From: Borrelia miyamotoi | Lineage (GTDB): Bacteria > Spirochaetota > Spirochaetia > Borreliales > Borreliaceae | Reading direction: 5' to 3' | Assembly (NCBI RefSeq): GCF_019668505.1 | Contig: NZ_AP024371.1 | Span: 744,001-808,000, forward strand | Length of the DNA: 64,000 nucleotides | Part shown: one piece after another, positions 10,082 to 18,995 of the stretch | Layout: each line of letters begins with the position of its first letter | Position numbering within the stretch: position 1 is the stretch's first letter | Translations under genes and position numbers: made by a program | Notes under the pieces: model-generated | Databases searched by the model: none | Told to the model about the DNA's origin: nothing | What the model saw: only the letters and a program-made list of their open reading frames with translations

Positions 10082-11833
10082 ATGAGTGAAAACTTAGATA
10101 GTAGCAGTGTTCTTTATAATAAAAGACATTCGATTGCACATGTTATGGCAGAAGCTGTGATTGAATTATTTCCAAATACTAAGATTGCCATAGGGCCTCC
10201 AATTAAAAATGGATTCTATTATGATTTTGATTTTGAAAAACAGATTACAGAAGATGATCTTTTATTAATAGAACAAAAGATGAGAGAGATTCTAAAGACA
10301 GGGAGTTCTTTTATAAAAGAAGTAATAACTAAAGAGCATGCTTTGGTGCTTTTTAAAGATGAGCCTTATAAAATAGATTTAATTCAGGATTTTGATATTA
10401 AAGATGAGATTTCGATATATAAAAGTCATCATTTTATTGACCTTTGTAAGGGCCCTCATGTTGACAGTATGAGTAAAATTGATCCAAAAGCGTTTAAATT
10501 AACTAATATCGCCGGTGCTTACTGGCGTGGCAATGAGAAAAATAAGATGCTTACTCGTATTTATGGAACTTTATGGAACAATGAAAAAGAGTTAAAAGAA
10601 TATCTTAGGTTAAAAGAAGAGATAAGAAAGAGGGATCATAGAAAACTTGGGCGTGAGCTTGATTTGTTTTCTGTTCATGAAGAGATAGGTCCTGGTCTTA
10701 TATTTTTTCACCCAAATGGTGCTAGGGTAAGAGCTTTAATAGAAGATTTTTGGAGAGAAGAACATTTTAGGAATGGTTATGATATACTTTTTACGCCTCA
10801 TGTTGGTAAATCTTGGCTTTGGGAGACTTCGGGGCATGTAGATTTTTATAAAGAAAGTATGTTTGAAAGAATGGAGATAGATAAGCATAATTACTATGTT
10901 AAACCTATGAATTGTCCATTTCATATTGCAATTTATAATACTGGAAAGCATTCTTATAGAGATTTGCCATTTAGATGGGCTGAACTTGGTATGGTGTATC
11001 GGTATGAAAAGATAGGTGCTCTTCATGGTACTATGCGTGTTAGAGGATTTACGCAAGATGATGCACATATTATATGCACTTATGAGCAAGTTAAGTCTGA
11101 GATTCAAGAGATTTTAAGATTTGCTCTTTATATGTGGAATAAATTTGGATTTACTGACTTAAGAGCGTATATTTCTACAAAGCCGGACAAAGCTGTGGGA
11201 GATAAGGACGATTGGGAAATGTCAGTAAGAGTTTTAGAGGAAGCTTTAACTGATCTAAGTATTGCTTATAACGTTGATGAAGGAGGTGGTGCTTTCTATG
11301 GACCTAAAATTGATCTTAAAATCATTGATTCTCTTGGTCGAGAGTGGCAGATGAGTACAATTCAATTTGATTTTAATCTTCCTTCAAGATTTAAAATGAC
11401 TTATATAGCAAAAGATGGCAAGGAAAGGCAACCCTTTTTAATTCATAGAGCTCTTCTTGGTTCTATTGAGAGATTTTTTGGAATTTTGGTAGAACATTAT
11501 GGCGGAGCATTTCCTGTGTGGTTAGCACCTCTTCAAGTTGTAATTATTCCTGTGAACAATATTGTACAAGAGTATGCCTTAAAAGTATTGTCTTGTTTTA
11601 AAAATGAAGGCATTAGAATAAAACTTGATGATGATAGTAATACTAGGATGAGCGCAAGAATTAGACAATGTCAAGTTCAAAAAGTCCCCTATATGTTTAT
11701 AATAGGAGAAAGGGAGGTGGCAGAAGAAAAAATTTCGATTAGAACCAGGGCAAATGATCAGATTAATGGACTTTCCTTAAAAGAAGCTCTTGAATTTGTG
11801 AGATTGAAGGTCAATAATAAGGAGATTTTATAG
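10082..11833 (+). CDS. thrS: Threonyl-tRNA synthetase
   Basis: This enzyme charges tRNA-Thr with threonine. The 583-residue protein begins directly with the editing-domain sequence containing the HSIAH zinc/editing motif (about residues 16-20) and GPPIKNGFYYDFD. The class II catalytic core includes MNCPFH (about 278-283) and the anticodon-binding domain occupies the last 100 residues. Compared with the E. coli enzyme (about 640 residues), the N-terminal TGS domain is absent. The ATG follows an AAGGTG-like ribosome-binding site. Catalytic and editing regions look complete, so it should be functional. It is followed by pgsA after one base. Confidence 0.96.
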   Translation: MSENLDSSSVLYNKRHSIAHVMAEAVIELFPNTKIAIGPPIKNGFYYDFDFEKQITEDDLLLIEQKMREILKTGSSFIKEVITKEHALVLFKDEPYKIDLIQDFDIKDEISIYKSHHFIDLCKGPHVDSMSKIDPKAFKLTNIAGAYWRGNEKNKMLTRIYGTLWNNEKELKEYLRLKEEIRKRDHRKLGRELDLFSVHEEIGPGLIFFHPNGARVRALIEDFWREEHFRNGYDILFTPHVGKSWLWETSGHVDFYKESMFERMEIDKHNYYVKPMNCPFHIAIYNTGKHSYRDLPFRWAELGMVYRYEKIGALHGTMRVRGFTQDDAHIICTYEQVKSEIQEILRFALYMWNKFGFTDLRAYISTKPDKAVGDKDDWEMSVRVLEEALTDLSIAYNVDEGGGAFYGPKIDLKIIDSLGREWQMSTIQFDFNLPSRFKMTYIAKDGKERQPFLIHRALLGSIERFFGILVEHYGGAFPVWLAPLQVVIIPVNNIVQEYALKVLSCFKNEGIRIKLDDDSNTRMSARIRQCQVQKVPYMFIIGEREVAEEKISIRTRANDQINGLSLKEALEFVRLKVNNKEIL

Positions 11834-11834
11834 A

Positions 11835-12458
11835 TTGAATTTCAAGAGTATAATTAGTCCAAATAAAATAACTTTTTTTAGAATTATATTATCTTTTATT
11901 ATCTTATTTATATTTTTTCTTGAAGATTTTTGGAATCTTTCTTTATTTTTAATCTTAGTTTGGGTTTTAATTACTTTTAATGAAGTAACAGATATTATTG
12001 ATGGATATGTTGCCAGAAAATATGGTTTGGTTAGTAATGTAGGCAAGATTTTAGATCCTTATGCAGATGTGTTGCAACACTTGACTTATTTTGTTTTTTT
12101 CTTTTATAAAGGCATTACGCCATATTATTTTTTTGTAATTTTTATATATCGTGAAATTTCTGTTGGTGTTGTTAGAAATTTAATTATTCAGTTTAATGTA
12201 GTTCAGCAAGCTAAGTTTTTAGGTAAATTGAAATCATTATTTTATGCTATTGCGACATTTTCCAGTCTTTTTCTTTATAGTTTAGATAAATTGAAAATTA
12301 GTATATTTGTTGAGAATTTTATTAGTTCAATTTTAAATCTAGATTTCAATTTTTCTTTTTGTGTTGGAATGATATATTTTATATCTGCATTTTTGACTAT
12401 TATATCTTTAATTGAGTATGTTTTTGTATTTTTGGATCTTATCAAGTATGAAAAATAA
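11835..12458 (+). CDS. pgsA: CDP-alcohol phosphatidyltransferase (phosphatidylglycerophosphate synthase)
   Basis: This membrane enzyme transfers a phosphatidyl group from CDP-diacylglycerol, most probably to glycerol-3-phosphate, in phosphatidylglycerol synthesis. The 207-residue protein has several membrane helices. It has the family signature with the spacing D-x2-DG-x2-AR-x8-G-x3-D-x3-D, visible as DIIDGYVARKYG followed by GKILDPYAD (about residues 54-80). The TTG start at 11835 is supported by an AAGGAG sequence about 10 bases upstream. The PgsA rather than phosphatidylcholine synthase assignment is from size and the NKITFFR N-terminus. Confidence 0.88.
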   Translation: MNFKSIISPNKITFFRIILSFIILFIFFLEDFWNLSLFLILVWVLITFNEVTDIIDGYVARKYGLVSNVGKILDPYADVLQHLTYFVFFFYKGITPYYFFVIFIYREISVGVVRNLIIQFNVVQQAKFLGKLKSLFYAIATFSSLFLYSLDKLKISIFVENFISSILNLDFNFSFCVGMIYFISAFLTIISLIEYVFVFLDLIKYEK

Positions 12459-13893
12459 TATATTATTTATATTTGTTTGGATATTAATTAGTTTTCGTTC
12501 TTATTCTCAGTTAGATCAAATATTAACGGAAATTAAGCCTTTAAATATTTTAAGTGAAAGTGGGAAGGGGAGTGTTTATCTAAGAGTTAGTAAATCTTCT
12601 AACTATATCTTAACTTTTCATAGTTCGCTAGATTCAGATTTTATCTATATGGTGTATGATGTTTTTAACAAAAAATATATCACAGATAAGATAAGAAAAA
12701 GAGATATCAAGCTTGAATTGAATAAAGACATTCTTTATGCTGTGATCTATGTTACATCTGAGAATGTAAGCATTAATTTTACCTTGACTGATTTAGATTT
12801 GTCAATAATAAGTGGTAATGATTTAAGAGCAAAATCATCTAATATAAAAAAACAAGATAAAACTTTTTTAATAAAGGATTTACCAAGCTTTCAATTGGGT
12901 TCAAAACTTAAAAGGTATATTTTAAGAACTTATAACCGTAGTATTTATCTTGCTTATCAGATGGAGCATAGTGATAATATTAAGGTTTCTTCATTTATTG
13001 AAAATATTGGTTGGTTTGATATAAGTACTGCTGTTAATGACAATATTACTAATATTGCGTGTTTTGATTTTGCAGTTAATTCTAAAGGAGAATTATATGT
13101 AGCCTTTACTACTAAGAATACTAATGATTTTTTTAGCGAACTTATAGTTAAAAAATTTAATAGTCGAAAGTGGATTGATATTAGTCCTAAGTTTAGAGAT
13201 AACATTGGATTTTTGGTAAGTATTAGCATTGATAAGCAAGATAATTTATATGTGGCTTATTTAAGAAAAATTGATAGTGAATATAAAATAAGTTTTGTTG
13301 CAAATAGAGGGTATGGTAGTGTTTGGAACAATATCATGGATTCTTATACCTCTAAAGGCAATGCCAATGTTAATATTTCAAGTATTGGTGTTATTTCTGA
13401 ACCTTTTTTAGGAATTTTTTATAATTATAAAATCAATGATTATGTTAATTCTGAGTTTATTGTTGATACGGGAAAGAGTTGGGCAAATGCAAATATTCAG
13501 TCTGTAAATATGGCAAATTCTGTCAAAATTCTTTCTAATTCTAAGTCTGACCAAGCTGCAATTGTTCTAAGTTGTATAACAAAGGATAGACCTGTTGTAA
13601 GTGTATCTACCTTTAAGTGTGATAAATGGCAAAATGTAAGTCCCAATATTAAGATCAAGGGAATGGTTAGTGATATTTTGATTTATCGAAATGACTTATT
13701 TTTAACCTTTGAAGATGATAATAATATCAGAATTCTTTATTTTGAAGATGATAATTGGTACTTTCTAAATGAATCTGAAATTTTTAAGAAATTTGTTTGT
13801 AGGCCTCAGCTTGCTAGATATCAAAATGAAGGATTTATATTGTCATATCTAAGTTTAGACTTTAAAGTTTTATTCTTTAGCTTGATTAGCTAG
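12448..13893 (+). CDS. Exported protein of unknown function, probable beta-propeller
   Basis: I place the start at the ATG at 12448, because the sequence after it (MKNNILFIFVWILISF) is a good signal peptide. An upstream in-frame ATG at 12412 would put extra residues before it. The gene overlaps the end of pgsA by 11 bases. The mature 480-residue protein is rich in beta strands and contains repeated blade-like strands, such as GELYVAFTTKN and NLYVAYLRKID, spaced roughly as in a beta-propeller. No enzymatic motif or lipobox is present. Its 3' end overlaps the convergent CYTH gene by 24 bases. Confidence 0.65.
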   Translation: MKNNILFIFVWILISFRSYSQLDQILTEIKPLNILSESGKGSVYLRVSKSSNYILTFHSSLDSDFIYMVYDVFNKKYITDKIRKRDIKLELNKDILYAVIYVTSENVSINFTLTDLDLSIISGNDLRAKSSNIKKQDKTFLIKDLPSFQLGSKLKRYILRTYNRSIYLAYQMEHSDNIKVSSFIENIGWFDISTAVNDNITNIACFDFAVNSKGELYVAFTTKNTNDFFSELIVKKFNSRKWIDISPKFRDNIGFLVSISIDKQDNLYVAYLRKIDSEYKISFVANRGYGSVWNNIMDSYTSKGNANVNISSIGVISEPFLGIFYNYKINDYVNSEFIVDTGKSWANANIQSVNMANSVKILSNSKSDQAAIVLSCITKDRPVVSVSTFKCDKWQNVSPNIKIKGMVSDILIYRNDLFLTFEDDNNIRILYFEDDNWYFLNESEIFKKFVCRPQLARYQNEGFILSYLSLDFKVLFFSLIS

Positions 13894-14394
13894 TATGAGT
13901 TCAAAGTAAGATTTTTTTTCAATATTTTTTTGTAATTTAAATTCTTTTATTATTTCGTAAATTTCTATTTTAGCAAGGCTTAACTTGTTTTTATTATAAA
14001 TTATTTTTTCTACTTCTAAAAAAGATCCAAGATTTTCAATTTCATTAATTTCTATGTTTAGATTTCTTTTTTTATAAATTAAACTTTTTTTGATTTTTTT
14101 ATATAGGATTTTAAAATCCATTTGTTTTAAAAAAGATATAAAATTGCTTATATGGTCCACTTTAAATTCGATTTCTTTATTTATTTCTATTTCATTTTCT
14201 AAGGATTTAACTTTAAATGTTACAATTTCTTCTGAATCATTAAGTTTTCTTATCCTAATTATTTTTTCTTTATTAAAATAATAAGTATCCTCTTTTATTG
14301 CTTCTTTGATAAATTTGAATTTTTGATTAGCCAATTTTAAAATTTCCTTAATTTTTTGGGGAGGAATAAAAGCTTTCGATTCAATTTCAAACAT
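13870..14394 (-). CDS. CYTH-domain protein (class IV adenylate cyclase / thiamine-triphosphatase-like)
   Basis: The 174-residue protein starts with the CYTH signature ExExK (EIESK at residues 3-7), followed by acidic and basic strands expected of the triphosphate tunnel fold, such as DTYYFN, IIRIRKL, EEIVTFKVK and the late FLEVEKII. CYTH enzymes bind triphosphate substrates and a divalent metal. Activities include cAMP synthesis and hydrolysis of thiamine triphosphate or inorganic triphosphate. The borrelial homologue has been called CyaB. Which activity it has cannot be told from sequence. It is transcribed away from ktrB, with only 34 bases between the two starts. Confidence 0.85.
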   Translation of the reverse strand: MFEIESKAFIPPQKIKEILKLANQKFKFIKEAIKEDTYYFNKEKIIRIRKLNDSEEIVTFKVKSLENEIEINKEIEFKVDHISNFISFLKQMDFKILYKKIKKSLIYKKRNLNIEINEIENLGSFLEVEKIIYNKNKLSLAKIEIYEIIKEFKLQKNIEKKSYFELILANQAKE

Positions 14395-14428
14395 ATATTA
14401 AAAATAATAAAATTATGGTAATATTTCA

Positions 14429-15802
14429 ATGGTCTATAATTTTGCCATTTTTGTAGTGGTATCTTATATATTTATGTTGAAATTTGAATTTAGTGATAGG
14501 TTTTTTCTTTTTAGTTATTTTATTTTTATTATGTTACTGGGCTCTTTGTTATTATCATTACCTATTTCTTGGAATAGTGAGGAAAAATTAGATTATATAG
14601 ATGTTTTATTTACATCTGTGTCTGCTGTTAGTATTACGGGACTTGTTACTGTAAAGATGGAAAATTTTTCTACTTTTGGGTTTATTGTCATAATGCTGTT
14701 GATTCAATTTGGAGGTCTTGGTTTTATAACAATTGCGACTTTTTATTTGCTTATTCCTAAGCGTAAATTGAACTTAACTGATGCTAGAATAATAAAGCAA
14801 TATTCTCTTTCAAATATTGAATATAATCCTATTAAGATTTTGAAAAGTATACTTTTTATAACTTTTTTAATTGAACTAATTGGGCTAGTATTAATATTAT
14901 TGTGTTTTAAACTTCGAGGTGTTAGGATTTCATTGCTTGAGGCTTTGTTTACTACAATTTCAGCATTTTGTAATGCAGGGTTTTCTATGCATTCTGAGAG
15001 TATTTATGCTTGGCGTGATGTTCCTGAGGCTATAGTTGTTGTTGCTATTTTAATTGTTTGTGGGGGACTTGGCTTTATGGTGTATCGTGATGTTACAAAT
15101 ACTATTAAATATAGGAAAAAGCTGTCTCTTCATGCTAAAATTGTTTTTTTACTTAGCTTTTTTTTAATTGTTTTTGGTGCAGTTGTATTTTTTTTCTCAG
15201 AGATTCACAAACTTGAGGAGGGTTATTCACTTGGAGCTCTCATATTGAATTCGATATTTTATTCAATAAGTACAAGAACGGCTGGTTTTAGTTATTTTGA
15301 AAATTCTTTTATCACAAGTAAAACTCAGATGCTTTCGTTGCCATTTATGTTCATTGGTGGTGCTCCAGGCTCAACTGCTGGAGGAATTAAGATTACCACT
15401 TTCTTTTTAATTGTTCTTGCTGTAGTGAAATCTCAAAATGGTCAAAATGGTGATGGTTATATTATTGGTTCTTATAAGGTTTCAGTTGATAGTATAAGAT
15501 TTGCACTTTTATTTTTTGTAAGAGCTATTTTTATTTTATGTTTTGCGTTTTTTGTTCTTCTTGCTACTGAGGGTGGTGGTAAGTGTAGAGTTATTGGTTT
15601 AGGATATGAAATTTTTTCTGCTTTTGGTACTGTTGGTTTGTCAGTTGGTATTACACAGGATTTGTCATTTTTAGGTAAAGTAATTATAATTTTTACTATG
15701 TTTGCAGGTAGAATAGGGCTTTTTTCTATGGCAATTTTTGGGTCACGAAGATCTCGTTTTGAAGAATTTACAAGACCAAGACAAGATATTTTAGTAGGGT
15801 GA
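14429..15802 (+). CDS. ktrB: Potassium uptake channel subunit KtrB (Trk/Ktr family)
   Basis: This is the membrane pore of a Na+/K+-coupled potassium uptake system. The 457-residue protein has four repeats of the M1-P-M2 type. Selectivity-filter glycines are seen in SAVSITGLVTV, SAFCNAGFS, STRTAGFSYF and SAFGTVGLSVG. The start at 14429 has no clear ribosome-binding site. An in-frame ATG at 14474 would give a product starting closer to typical KtrB proteins. The gene is followed after 6 bases by the regulatory subunit. Confidence 0.92.
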   Translation: MVYNFAIFVVVSYIFMLKFEFSDRFFLFSYFIFIMLLGSLLLSLPISWNSEEKLDYIDVLFTSVSAVSITGLVTVKMENFSTFGFIVIMLLIQFGGLGFITIATFYLLIPKRKLNLTDARIIKQYSLSNIEYNPIKILKSILFITFLIELIGLVLILLCFKLRGVRISLLEALFTTISAFCNAGFSMHSESIYAWRDVPEAIVVVAILIVCGGLGFMVYRDVTNTIKYRKKLSLHAKIVFLLSFFLIVFGAVVFFFSEIHKLEEGYSLGALILNSIFYSISTRTAGFSYFENSFITSKTQMLSLPFMFIGGAPGSTAGGIKITTFFLIVLAVVKSQNGQNGDGYIIGSYKVSVDSIRFALLFFVRAIFILCFAFFVLLATEGGGKCRVIGLGYEIFSAFGTVGLSVGITQDLSFLGKVIIIFTMFAGRIGLFSMAIFGSRRSRFEEFTRPRQDILVG

Positions 15803-15808
15803 GAAAGA

Positions 15809-16591
15809 ATGAAAACATTTGTTATTATTGGTCTTAGCAAACTAGGTATACATGTTCTTGAAAATTTGAGTAAACTTGATTGTCAGATTATTATTGTTGA
15901 TACATCAAGAGAGTTGGTTGAAGAGTATGATGTTATTTCTACAGAAAGCTTTGTTCTAGATCAATTTACTAAAAATGCTTTAAAAAAGATTATTCCTATA
16001 GATACTGATGCTGTGATTATTGATTTTGATAATGACCTTGGAAAGAGTGCTCTTATTACTCATTATTGTAATCTTTTAGGTATTAAAGATATATATGTTA
16101 AAACTGAAGATAATGATGATGCTGAGATATTAAAAACTCTTGGTGCTACGAAAATTATATTTCCAAGTAAGGATGCTGCAAGAAGATTGACCCCACTATT
16201 AGTATCTCCTAATCTTTCTACATACAGTATTGTTGGTTATGATATTATTGTTGCTGAGACTATTATTCCTAAAGAGTATGTTGGAAAAACTCTTCTTGAG
16301 GCTGACTTAAGAAGGGAAAAGGGCATTACTGTTATCGCTGTTAGAAATTTAAGCAATTCTAGATATGAATTTGTGGATGGAGATTATTTTTTCTTAAAGG
16401 ATGATAAAATTGTGATTTGTGGTAAACCCGATAGAATTGAGAGTTTTACAAATAATAAAGATTTGATTAAAGACTTAATATCGGTTTCTAAACCAGATGA
16501 TATTTCTTCTAAGGTAGAGCCTAAGAGATTAGGATTTTTAGGTCTTTTTGATTTTATGAAAAAATTTAATAAAAATAATAGAAATGATTGA
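15809..16591 (+). CDS. ktrA: Potassium uptake regulatory subunit KtrA (RCK domains)
   Basis: The cytosolic 260-residue subunit gates KtrB in response to nucleotides. It has an N-terminal RCK_N Rossmann fold (VIIGLSKLGIHVLENL, about residues 5-20; VDTSRELVEEYD) and a C-terminal RCK_C domain (about 135-215). The GxGxxG-type motif is altered to GLSKLG, as in many Ktr proteins. A ribosome-binding site is present (GAGAAAG before the ATG). It overlaps the first ATG of the following MinD-like gene. Together with ktrB it forms a complete two-component potassium importer. Confidence 0.92.
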   Translation: MKTFVIIGLSKLGIHVLENLSKLDCQIIIVDTSRELVEEYDVISTESFVLDQFTKNALKKIIPIDTDAVIIDFDNDLGKSALITHYCNLLGIKDIYVKTEDNDDAEILKTLGATKIIFPSKDAARRLTPLLVSPNLSTYSIVGYDIIVAETIIPKEYVGKTLLEADLRREKGITVIAVRNLSNSRYEFVDGDYFFLKDDKIVICGKPDRIESFTNNKDLIKDLISVSKPDDISSKVEPKRLGFLGLFDFMKKFNKNNRND

Positions 16592-16604
16592 TAGGAATTT
16601 GAAG

Positions 16605-17576
16605 ATGACTAAGATTATTCCTGTTGCAAGTGGAAAAGGTGGGGTTGGCAAAACCTCTTTTGTTGCTAATATTGGTTATAAACTTGCAAGTTTAGGCAAA
16701 ACTGTAATACTTGTTGATCTTGATCTTGGTGGTTCTAATCTACATACATGTTTAGGAGTGAAGAATGTTGGTATTGGAATAGGTTCTTTTATTAATAAGC
16801 GTGAAAAAGATTTTTCAAGTTTAATTCTTAAAACACCTTATAAAAAGCTTTATTTGATCCCAGGGGATGCTCTTTATACTGGAACAGCCAATATTCCTTT
16901 TTCTATTAAAAAGAAGATCATAGAGTCAATTCAAAGAGATCTTGTTGCTGATTTTGTTTTCATAGATTTGGGCTCAGGTACATCTTATAATACAGTAGAT
17001 TTTTATTTGGCAGCTTACAGTGGTATAATTGTTACTGTTCCAGAAACGCCTTCAATTCTTAATGCTTATTCTTTTTTAAAAAATGCACTTTATCGTCTTT
17101 TATATTTAACTTTTCCTCCAAAGAGCGCTGAGCGTGAATATATTAGTAATTTTTTTAAAAATAAAATAGAAGGTACAAACATTAAGTTTAAAGATTTGGT
17201 TACGGGAATTGAGGCTGTATCTTTGAGTTCATCGCTTAAGGTAAAAAAGATGATGAATAATTTTTATCCTAGGGTTGTACTAAATAGAATAGAATCTAGT
17301 GAAGAAATAGCTATGTGTGAAAATTTAATAAACGTTGTTAAAAATAATATTAATATACCAGTCGAATTTATTGGTTTTATTCCATTTGCAAAAAGTTTTA
17401 GAGAATCTGTTAATAATAGAATTCCATTTACTGATTTTGATAAAAACTCTAAACTCAATAAGTATTTTGAGTTTATTGCAAATAATTTAATTAAGTCTCC
17501 AGTTGAGGGTTCGCCTTATATCTATGATGATATATACGATATGATTAAGGATCAAAGTCAATTTATTAGGAGATAG
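16605..17576 (+). CDS. MinD/ParA-family P-loop ATPase
   Basis: The protein begins with a deviant Walker A motif, SGKGGVGKTS, about nine residues from the chosen start. It continues with VDLDLGGSNLHTCLG (switch and Walker A' region) and DFVFIDLGSGTSYNT (switch II/Walker B). This is the MinD/FlhG/Mrp branch of membrane- or pole-associated ATPases. I use the ATG at 16605, which has an AGGA sequence 8 bases upstream, instead of the ATG at 16584 inside ktrA. It is not next to flhF, so it is probably not the flagellar FlhG. Its partner and target are unknown. Confidence 0.85.
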   Translation: MTKIIPVASGKGGVGKTSFVANIGYKLASLGKTVILVDLDLGGSNLHTCLGVKNVGIGIGSFINKREKDFSSLILKTPYKKLYLIPGDALYTGTANIPFSIKKKIIESIQRDLVADFVFIDLGSGTSYNTVDFYLAAYSGIIVTVPETPSILNAYSFLKNALYRLLYLTFPPKSAEREYISNFFKNKIEGTNIKFKDLVTGIEAVSLSSSLKVKKMMNNFYPRVVLNRIESSEEIAMCENLINVVKNNINIPVEFIGFIPFAKSFRESVNNRIPFTDFDKNSKLNKYFEFIANNLIKSPVEGSPYIYDDIYDMIKDQSQFIRR

Positions 17577-17614
17577 CAGAATGATAATGATACTTGTTTT
17601 GGAGGAATAATTTA

Positions 17615-18976
17615 ATGAATGGTCTTTTGATAAATAAGAATTTAGGTTTTGAAGATTTAGATTTTAAAATCGAAAATTTAGGAGAATGTAAACAAGATAA
17701 TCCTTTAATTGATTTTTATGCTAATGAGGGTCATATTCATTTTGCTGATGAGATTAATAAGATTAGGTTTAATATTTATAAAAATGAAGATGTTTGTGAT
17801 AAATTTGAAAATATTTTTTTAGAAAAGGCTGGACCTAGAAGTAAGATTTATTTCATTCCAGAGCATGTTAAAGCGGCAATCACTACTTGTGGAGGTCTTT
17901 GTCCAGGGTTTAATGATGTTATTCGTTCAGTTGTTAGAACCTTATGGAAATTATATGGGGTTCGTAATATTTTTGGAGTTAAATTAGGATATAAGGGTTT
18001 GTTGCCAAATGCTAATTTAAATTTTGTTGAGCTGAATCCTGATATAGTAGATGATATTAATCAGTTTGGCGGTACAATACTTGGTTCATCAAGAGGGGGA
18101 ATTAAACCTATTGAAATAGTTGATACTTTGGAAAGAATGGGAATTAATATGCTCTTTAATATTGGTGGGGATGGAACACAAAAAGGTTCTGTTCTAATTG
18201 CTGAGGAAATAGAGAGAAGAAATTTGAAGATTGCCGTTGTAGGTATTCCAAAGACAATAGATAATGATTTTATGTTTGTTCAGAAATCTTTTGGATTTGA
18301 AACAGCTGTAGAACAAGCAGTTGCTGCAGTTGCTGGAGCGCATTTTGAGGCAAATAGTGCTTATAATGGAATTGGTCTTGTTAAGGTTATGGGTAGAGAT
18401 TCTGGGTTTATTGCTGCTTATACAGCTTTATCTTCTAATGATGTTAATTTTTGTCTGATACCAGAACTAGACTTTGATATTGAGGGTCCTAATGGATTTC
18501 TTGCTCATCTTGAAAGAAGACTTTTGTCAAAGGGGAATTTGGATGAAATACCTCACGCAGTAATCTTAATAGCTGAGGGAGCAGGGCAAAAATATTTTGA
18601 TTTTAATAATCGCCAAAGAGATGATTCTGGTAACTTGCTTTATGAGGATATTGGACTTTATATTAAAGCTAAGATTAAGGCATATTTTGAGTCAAAGAAT
18701 ATTCCAATCACTCTTAAGTATATTGATCCTAGTTATATTATTAGAAGTTCACCGGCTAATGCTAGTGATTCTCTTTATTGTGCTCGTCTTGGTTCAAATG
18801 CTGTTCATGCGGCTATGGCAGGGAAGACAAAGTTATTAATTAGCTTGTGGAGTACAAAGTTTGTGCATATACCAATAAAGATGGCAGTAATTGCCAGAAA
18901 TAAAGTGAATATAAATGGTTCTTTCTGGCGAGATGTTCTTGCAAGTACTGGGCAGCCGTTTAGTATGAAGAACTAA
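17615..18976 (+). CDS. pfk: 6-phosphofructokinase, group III / plant-trypanosome-like type
   Basis: This enzyme phosphorylates fructose-6-phosphate in glycolysis, Borrelia's main energy route. The start is the ATG at 17615, preceded by GGAGG 9 bases upstream; an in-frame ATG 21 bases earlier has no such site. The 453-residue protein contains CGGLCPGFND, GGDGT at 184-188 and GIPKTIDND at 210-218. Gly187 in the GGDGT motif is the ATP-type residue, whereas Lys213 in PKTIDND is typical of pyrophosphate-type enzymes. This mixed signature is known from plant and trypanosomatid ATP-dependent enzymes, so ATP is the likely donor. Confidence 0.92.
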   Translation: MNGLLINKNLGFEDLDFKIENLGECKQDNPLIDFYANEGHIHFADEINKIRFNIYKNEDVCDKFENIFLEKAGPRSKIYFIPEHVKAAITTCGGLCPGFNDVIRSVVRTLWKLYGVRNIFGVKLGYKGLLPNANLNFVELNPDIVDDINQFGGTILGSSRGGIKPIEIVDTLERMGINMLFNIGGDGTQKGSVLIAEEIERRNLKIAVVGIPKTIDNDFMFVQKSFGFETAVEQAVAAVAGAHFEANSAYNGIGLVKVMGRDSGFIAAYTALSSNDVNFCLIPELDFDIEGPNGFLAHLERRLLSKGNLDEIPHAVILIAEGAGQKYFDFNNRQRDDSGNLLYEDIGLYIKAKIKAYFESKNIPITLKYIDPSYIIRSSPANASDSLYCARLGSNAVHAAMAGKTKLLISLWSTKFVHIPIKMAVIARNKVNINGSFWRDVLASTGQPFSMKN

Positions 18977-18995
18977 AATAATAAAACTTAATTAG

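Noticed and set aside
10736..11107. 123-codon minus-strand frame inside thrS
   Set aside because: Shadow of the conserved synthetase; composition is not protein-like.
15472..15840. 122-codon minus-strand frame across the ktrB/ktrA junction
   Set aside because: Opposite strand to two well-supported genes and no family features.
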